DNA of 64,000 bases from Bacillota bacterium. GTDB taxonomy: Bacteria > Bacillota > Bacilli > Bacillales_A > Planococcaceae. The notes under the pieces are model-generated. The model ran no database searches. It was not told the origin of the DNA and worked only from the letters and a program-made list of their open reading frames with translations. How positions within the stretch are numbered: the first letter of the stretch is position 1; each line of letters opens with the position of its first letter. The translations under genes and the position numbers were made by a program. Below are positions 61,354 to 64,000 of the stretch, piece after piece. The stretch lies in assembly GCA_023405135.1 (NCBI GenBank), contig JAEXYZ010000066.1, positions 1 to 64,000 on the forward strand, given 5' to 3'.

Positions 61354-62499
61354 ATGAGTAGTGATTTATTAGATGCTTTAACTGCTCTGGAACAGCAAAA
61401 AGGCATTTCAAGAGACGTTTTAATTGAAGCAATAGAAGCTGCATTAGTAACTGCATATAAACGTAACTTTAATCAAGCACAAAATGTTCGTGTTGATTTA
61501 AATTTAGACAATGGTTCAATGGTTGTATATTCACGTAAAGATGTAGTGGAAGTAGTAGAAGATGATCGTCTTCAAATATCTCTTGAAGATGCGAAAAAAA
61601 TCAACCCAGCTTATGAAATTGGTGATGTGTTAGAACAAGAGGTAACTCCTCGTAATTTCGGTCGTATTGCTGCTCAAACGGCTAAACAAGTTGTAACACA
61701 ACGAGTTCGTGAAGCAGAACGTGGATTAATCTACGAAGAGTTTGTTGACCGTACTGACGATATTGTCAATGGTACAATTGAACGTCAAGATGCACGTAAC
61801 ATTTATATAAGTTTAGGAAAAGTTGAAGCAGCATTGCCTGTAAATGAGCAAATTCAAGGTGAAGTTTATAAACCACAATCTAGAATTCGCGTTTATATTA
61901 CTAAGGTTGAACGTACGACTCGCGGACCACAAGTTATCGTTTCTCGTACACACCCAGGATTGCTTCGTAGACTTTTTGAAATGGAAGTTCCAGAAATTTA
62001 TGAAGGCATTGTAGAAATTAAATCAATTGCTCGTGAAGCCGGAGATCGTTCAAAGATTTCTGTATATGCTCATAACGAAGAAGTTGATGCAGTAGGTGCT
62101 TGCGTAGGTGGAAAAGGTGCTCGAGTACAAAATATCGTAAACGAATTAAATGGAGAAAAAATCGATATTGTAGAATGGTCTGAGGATCCGGTTGTATTTG
62201 TAGCAAATGCTCTTAGTCCATCAAAAGTACTAGATGTTATCGTTAATGAAGAAGAAAAATCAACGACTGTTGTTGTACCTGATTATCAATTATCTCTTGC
62301 TATCGGTAAACGCGGTCAAAATGCTCGACTTGCAGCAAAACTAACAGGTTGGAAAATTGATATTAAAAGTGAAACAGATGCTCGCGAGCAAGGAATATAT
62401 CCGAATGAATCTAGTCGATTTATTCAAGATGACGAAGAGGATATTGATACTTCATACGATGAAATCGAATACGATCTTTATCAGGATAGCGAAGAATAA
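61354..62499 (+). CDS. nusA: transcription termination/antitermination factor NusA
   Basis: 381 aa, the short Firmicutes form without the C-terminal acidic repeats. It modulates pausing and termination on RNA polymerase. N-terminal domain (LLDALTALEQQKGISRDVLI), S1 domain (VNGTIERQDARNIYISLGKV) and two KH domains (VGACVGGKGARVQNIVNELN; LSLAIGKRGQNARLAAKLTG) are visible, with an acidic tail. TTTAGGAGTG precedes ATG 61354, 21 bases after rimP. Confidence 0.97.
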   Translation: MSSDLLDALTALEQQKGISRDVLIEAIEAALVTAYKRNFNQAQNVRVDLNLDNGSMVVYSRKDVVEVVEDDRLQISLEDAKKINPAYEIGDVLEQEVTPRNFGRIAAQTAKQVVTQRVREAERGLIYEEFVDRTDDIVNGTIERQDARNIYISLGKVEAALPVNEQIQGEVYKPQSRIRVYITKVERTTRGPQVIVSRTHPGLLRRLFEMEVPEIYEGIVEIKSIAREAGDRSKISVYAHNEEVDAVGACVGGKGARVQNIVNELNGEKIDIVEWSEDPVVFVANALSPSKVLDVIVNEEEKSTTVVVPDYQLSLAIGKRGQNARLAAKLTGWKIDIKSETDAREQGIYPNESSRFIQDDEEDIDTSYDEIEYDLYQDSEE

Positions 62500-62558
62500 A
62501 CATACATGTATAAGATGATTGATGGAGATTTTTCGTTTTAAGGGAAGGTGAAGTTCTC

Positions 62559-62837
62559 ATGTCGACTAAAAAGAAAGTACCATTACGTAAATGTGTTGTT
62601 ACTGGCGAAAGCTTGCCTAAGAAATCAATGATACGTATCGTTCGTTCAAAAGAAGGCGAAGTATCGGTAGATGTAACAGGAAAAAAATCTGGACGTGGTG
62701 CATATATTTCAAAGTCTGAAGAGGCTGTTGAAATGGCGCGGAAGAAAAATGTTTTAGAACGTCAATTAGAAGTGAAAATCCCTGATGAGGTTTATGATGA
62801 ACTAATTAAATTAATTCGCAGGGAGTCTATCTTATGA
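62559..62837 (+). CDS. rnpM: RNase P modulator RnpM (YlxR)
   Basis: 92 aa. The YlxR fold carries RKCVVTGESLPKKSMIRIV and GKKSGRGAYISKSEEAVEMA. The B. subtilis homologue binds the RNase P RNA and inhibits processing, hence RnpM; older names are YlxR or NusA-operon nucleic-acid-binding protein. GGGAAGGTG precedes ATG 62559. It overlaps ylxQ by four bases. Confidence 0.92.
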   Translation: MSTKKKVPLRKCVVTGESLPKKSMIRIVRSKEGEVSVDVTGKKSGRGAYISKSEEAVEMARKKNVLERQLEVKIPDEVYDELIKLIRRESIL

Positions 62838-63139
62838 ACACAAGTTTCCTTCAACTATTAGGATTAGCAGCAAGAGCAAGGAAAATAGTTTCCGGCGAAG
62901 AGTTAGTAGTAAAGGAAATTCGGAATAACAACGCAAAGCTGGTAATTTTAGCATCTGATGCGTCAAATAATTCTAGTAAGAAAATTCAAGATAAATGTAC
63001 GTATTACAACGTTGAGTATCATGTGTTTGGTGATCGCTACCAGCTAGGGACTGCAATTGGTAAAGAAGCACGTGTCGCACTCGCTATAACAGATAGTGGT
63101 TTTGCGAAGAAGATGTCTAGTCTACTCAACGAAAAATAA
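62834..63139 (+). CDS. ylxQ: L7Ae-like RNA-binding protein YlxQ
   Basis: 101 aa, L7Ae/L30e/S12e family, which binds kink-turn RNAs. LLGLAARARKIVSGEELVVK and KLVILASDASNNSSKKIQDK are typical. It starts at ATG 62834 inside the end of rnpM (ATGA overlap) and is 14 bases before infB, in the usual order. Confidence 0.93.
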   Translation: MNTSFLQLLGLAARARKIVSGEELVVKEIRNNNAKLVILASDASNNSSKKIQDKCTYYNVEYHVFGDRYQLGTAIGKEARVALAITDSGFAKKMSSLLNEK

Positions 63140-63153
63140 TCGGGGGTGAGCAG

Positions 63154-64000
63154 ATGACCAAATTAAGAGTTCATGAATATGCAAAAAAAGTAAATAAATC
63201 GAGTAAAGAAGTAATCGAAGAACTTAATAAATTAAACATTACTGTTTCAAATCATATGTCAATGCTTGAAGGTGAAGCTGTAACAAAATTAGATTCTGTT
63301 TTTAAACAAGGAAATTCAGCAAATCATGCACCTAAGCATAAGGATTTAAAGGATAAAAAACCAGCACCAAAAGCTCAAAATAAAGCTTCAGAGCAGCAAC
63401 AAGTGAGATCACAGAAAAAAGCTGCTAATACAAACAATGAAAATAAACCATCGTCTAATAATGGCGAAAAACAGAAAAGTAAAGGTAACCATAACAAAAC
63501 TATGGAACAACAACAAAATAACAACAAGAACAAAGGCGGATTTAATCAACGTAAAAAACCTGGAATTCACGGGGGAAAACGACGCCAACCTAAACATCAA
63601 CAACCTCAAGCACCTGTAGTACAAAAAGAACTACCAGAAAAAATTACGTTCTATGAATCGTTATCAGTTGCAGAACTTGCAAAAAAATTACATCGCGAAC
63701 CATCAGAAATTATTAAAAAATTATTTATGCTTGGTGTAATGGCAACAATTAACCAAGAATTAGATAAAGATGCAATTGAATTAATTTGTGCTGATTACGG
63801 TGTAGAAGTAGAAGAAGAAGTACGTGTAGATATTACAGATTTAGAGGTATACTTCGAGCAAACTGAAGCTAGTGAAGATGAATTACAAGAACGCCCACCA
63901 GTTGTTACAATTATGGGACATGTTGACCACGGTAAAACAACATTGCTTGATTCTATTCGTAATACAAAAGTGACTGCTGGTGAAGCTGGTGGAATTACAC
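63154..64000 (+). CDS. infB: translation initiation factor IF-2, 5' part
   Basis: The window ends inside the gene; 282 codons are present. IF-2 positions initiator tRNA on the 30S subunit. The first IF2-N domain starts MTKLRVHEYAKKVNKSSKEV; a Lys/Gln/Asn-rich linker follows (about residues 55-160); a second IF2-N module (SLSVAELAKKLHREPSEIIK) leads to the start of the G domain with P-loop GHVDHGKTTLLDSI and GEAGGIT. ATG 63154 follows CGGGGGTGAG. It is the last visible gene of the nusA operon. Confidence 0.97.
   Translation, partial: MTKLRVHEYAKKVNKSSKEVIEELNKLNITVSNHMSMLEGEAVTKLDSVFKQGNSANHAPKHKDLKDKKPAPKAQNKASEQQQVRSQKKAANTNNENKPSSNNGEKQKSKGNHNKTMEQQQNNNKNKGGFNQRKKPGIHGGKRRQPKHQQPQAPVVQKELPEKITFYESLSVAELAKKLHREPSEIIKKLFMLGVMATINQELDKDAIELICADYGVEVEEEVRVDITDLEVYFEQTEASEDELQERPPVVTIMGHVDHGKTTLLDSIRNTKVTAGEAGGIT

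Noticed and set aside
1..64000. Prophage, insertion sequence, toxin-antitoxin or defence system
   Set aside because: All long frames match housekeeping or motility genes in conserved order; XerC is the chromosomal recombinase, not a phage integrase.

Overview
The window is a contiguous piece of a low-GC Firmicutes chromosome. Gene order (rimM-trmD-rplS, the codV/clpQ/clpY/codY cluster followed directly by a long fla/che operon, then rpsB-tsf-pyrH-frr-uppS-cdsA-dxr-rseP-proS-polC-rimP-nusA-ylxR-ylxQ-infB) matches the Bacillales core. Several details point to a Lysinibacillus/Solibacillus-like member of the Planococcaceae rather than B. subtilis itself: a signal peptidase gene between rplS and rbgA, a PCYCGC lipoprotein, an extra flagellar-operon gene before flgE, and AT-rich codon use. 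The family placement is inference. Nearly every gene lies on the + strand; the only convincing - strand gene is the lipoprotein at 3651-4172.

Region 1-5200 holds a tandem repeat, ribosome and tRNA maturation genes (rimM, trmD, rplS with its leader, rbgA), a type I signal peptidase, a cysteine-rich lipoprotein and rnhB. Region 5168-7371 holds two coupled genes, ylqG and ylqH, which resemble the C-terminal domains of the flagellar proteins FliK and FlhB but lie outside the flagellar operon. Region 7545-17022 holds succinyl-CoA synthetase (sucCD), dprA, topA, xerC, the HslVU protease and the nutrient regulator codY. The trmFO gene normally expected between topA and xerC is absent.

Region 17336-43993 is one densely packed flagellar and chemotaxis operon: basal body and rod (flgBC, fliEFG), export apparatus (fliHIJ, fliOPQR, flhAB), hook (fliK, flgD, flgE), switch (fliM, fliY), FlbD/SwrD, FlhF/FlhG and the che genes. 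A strong terminator at 44069-44097 separates it from sigD, a small unknown gene and swrB. Starts in this operon use TTG or GTG unusually often. Between the Shine-Dalgarno sequence and the start of flbD/swrD lies a very GC-rich hairpin that looks like an inserted repeat; a related core occurs at the left end of the window.

Region 45890-64000 is housekeeping: translation (rpsB, tsf, frr, proS, infB), nucleotide, lipid and isoprenoid synthesis (pyrH, uppS, cdsA, dxr), the site-2 protease rseP, replicative polymerase polC, and the nusA operon (rimP-nusA-rnpM-ylxQ-infB), with infB cut by the window end. Larger intergenic gaps hold terminators and structured repeat-like elements (46915-46990, 55845-55923, 60720-60815). 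I saw no prophage, insertion sequence, CRISPR array or defence system. The most notable signals are the hairpin inside the flbD ribosome-binding region, the ylqG/ylqH pair, the dispersed intergenic repeats and the missing trmFO.
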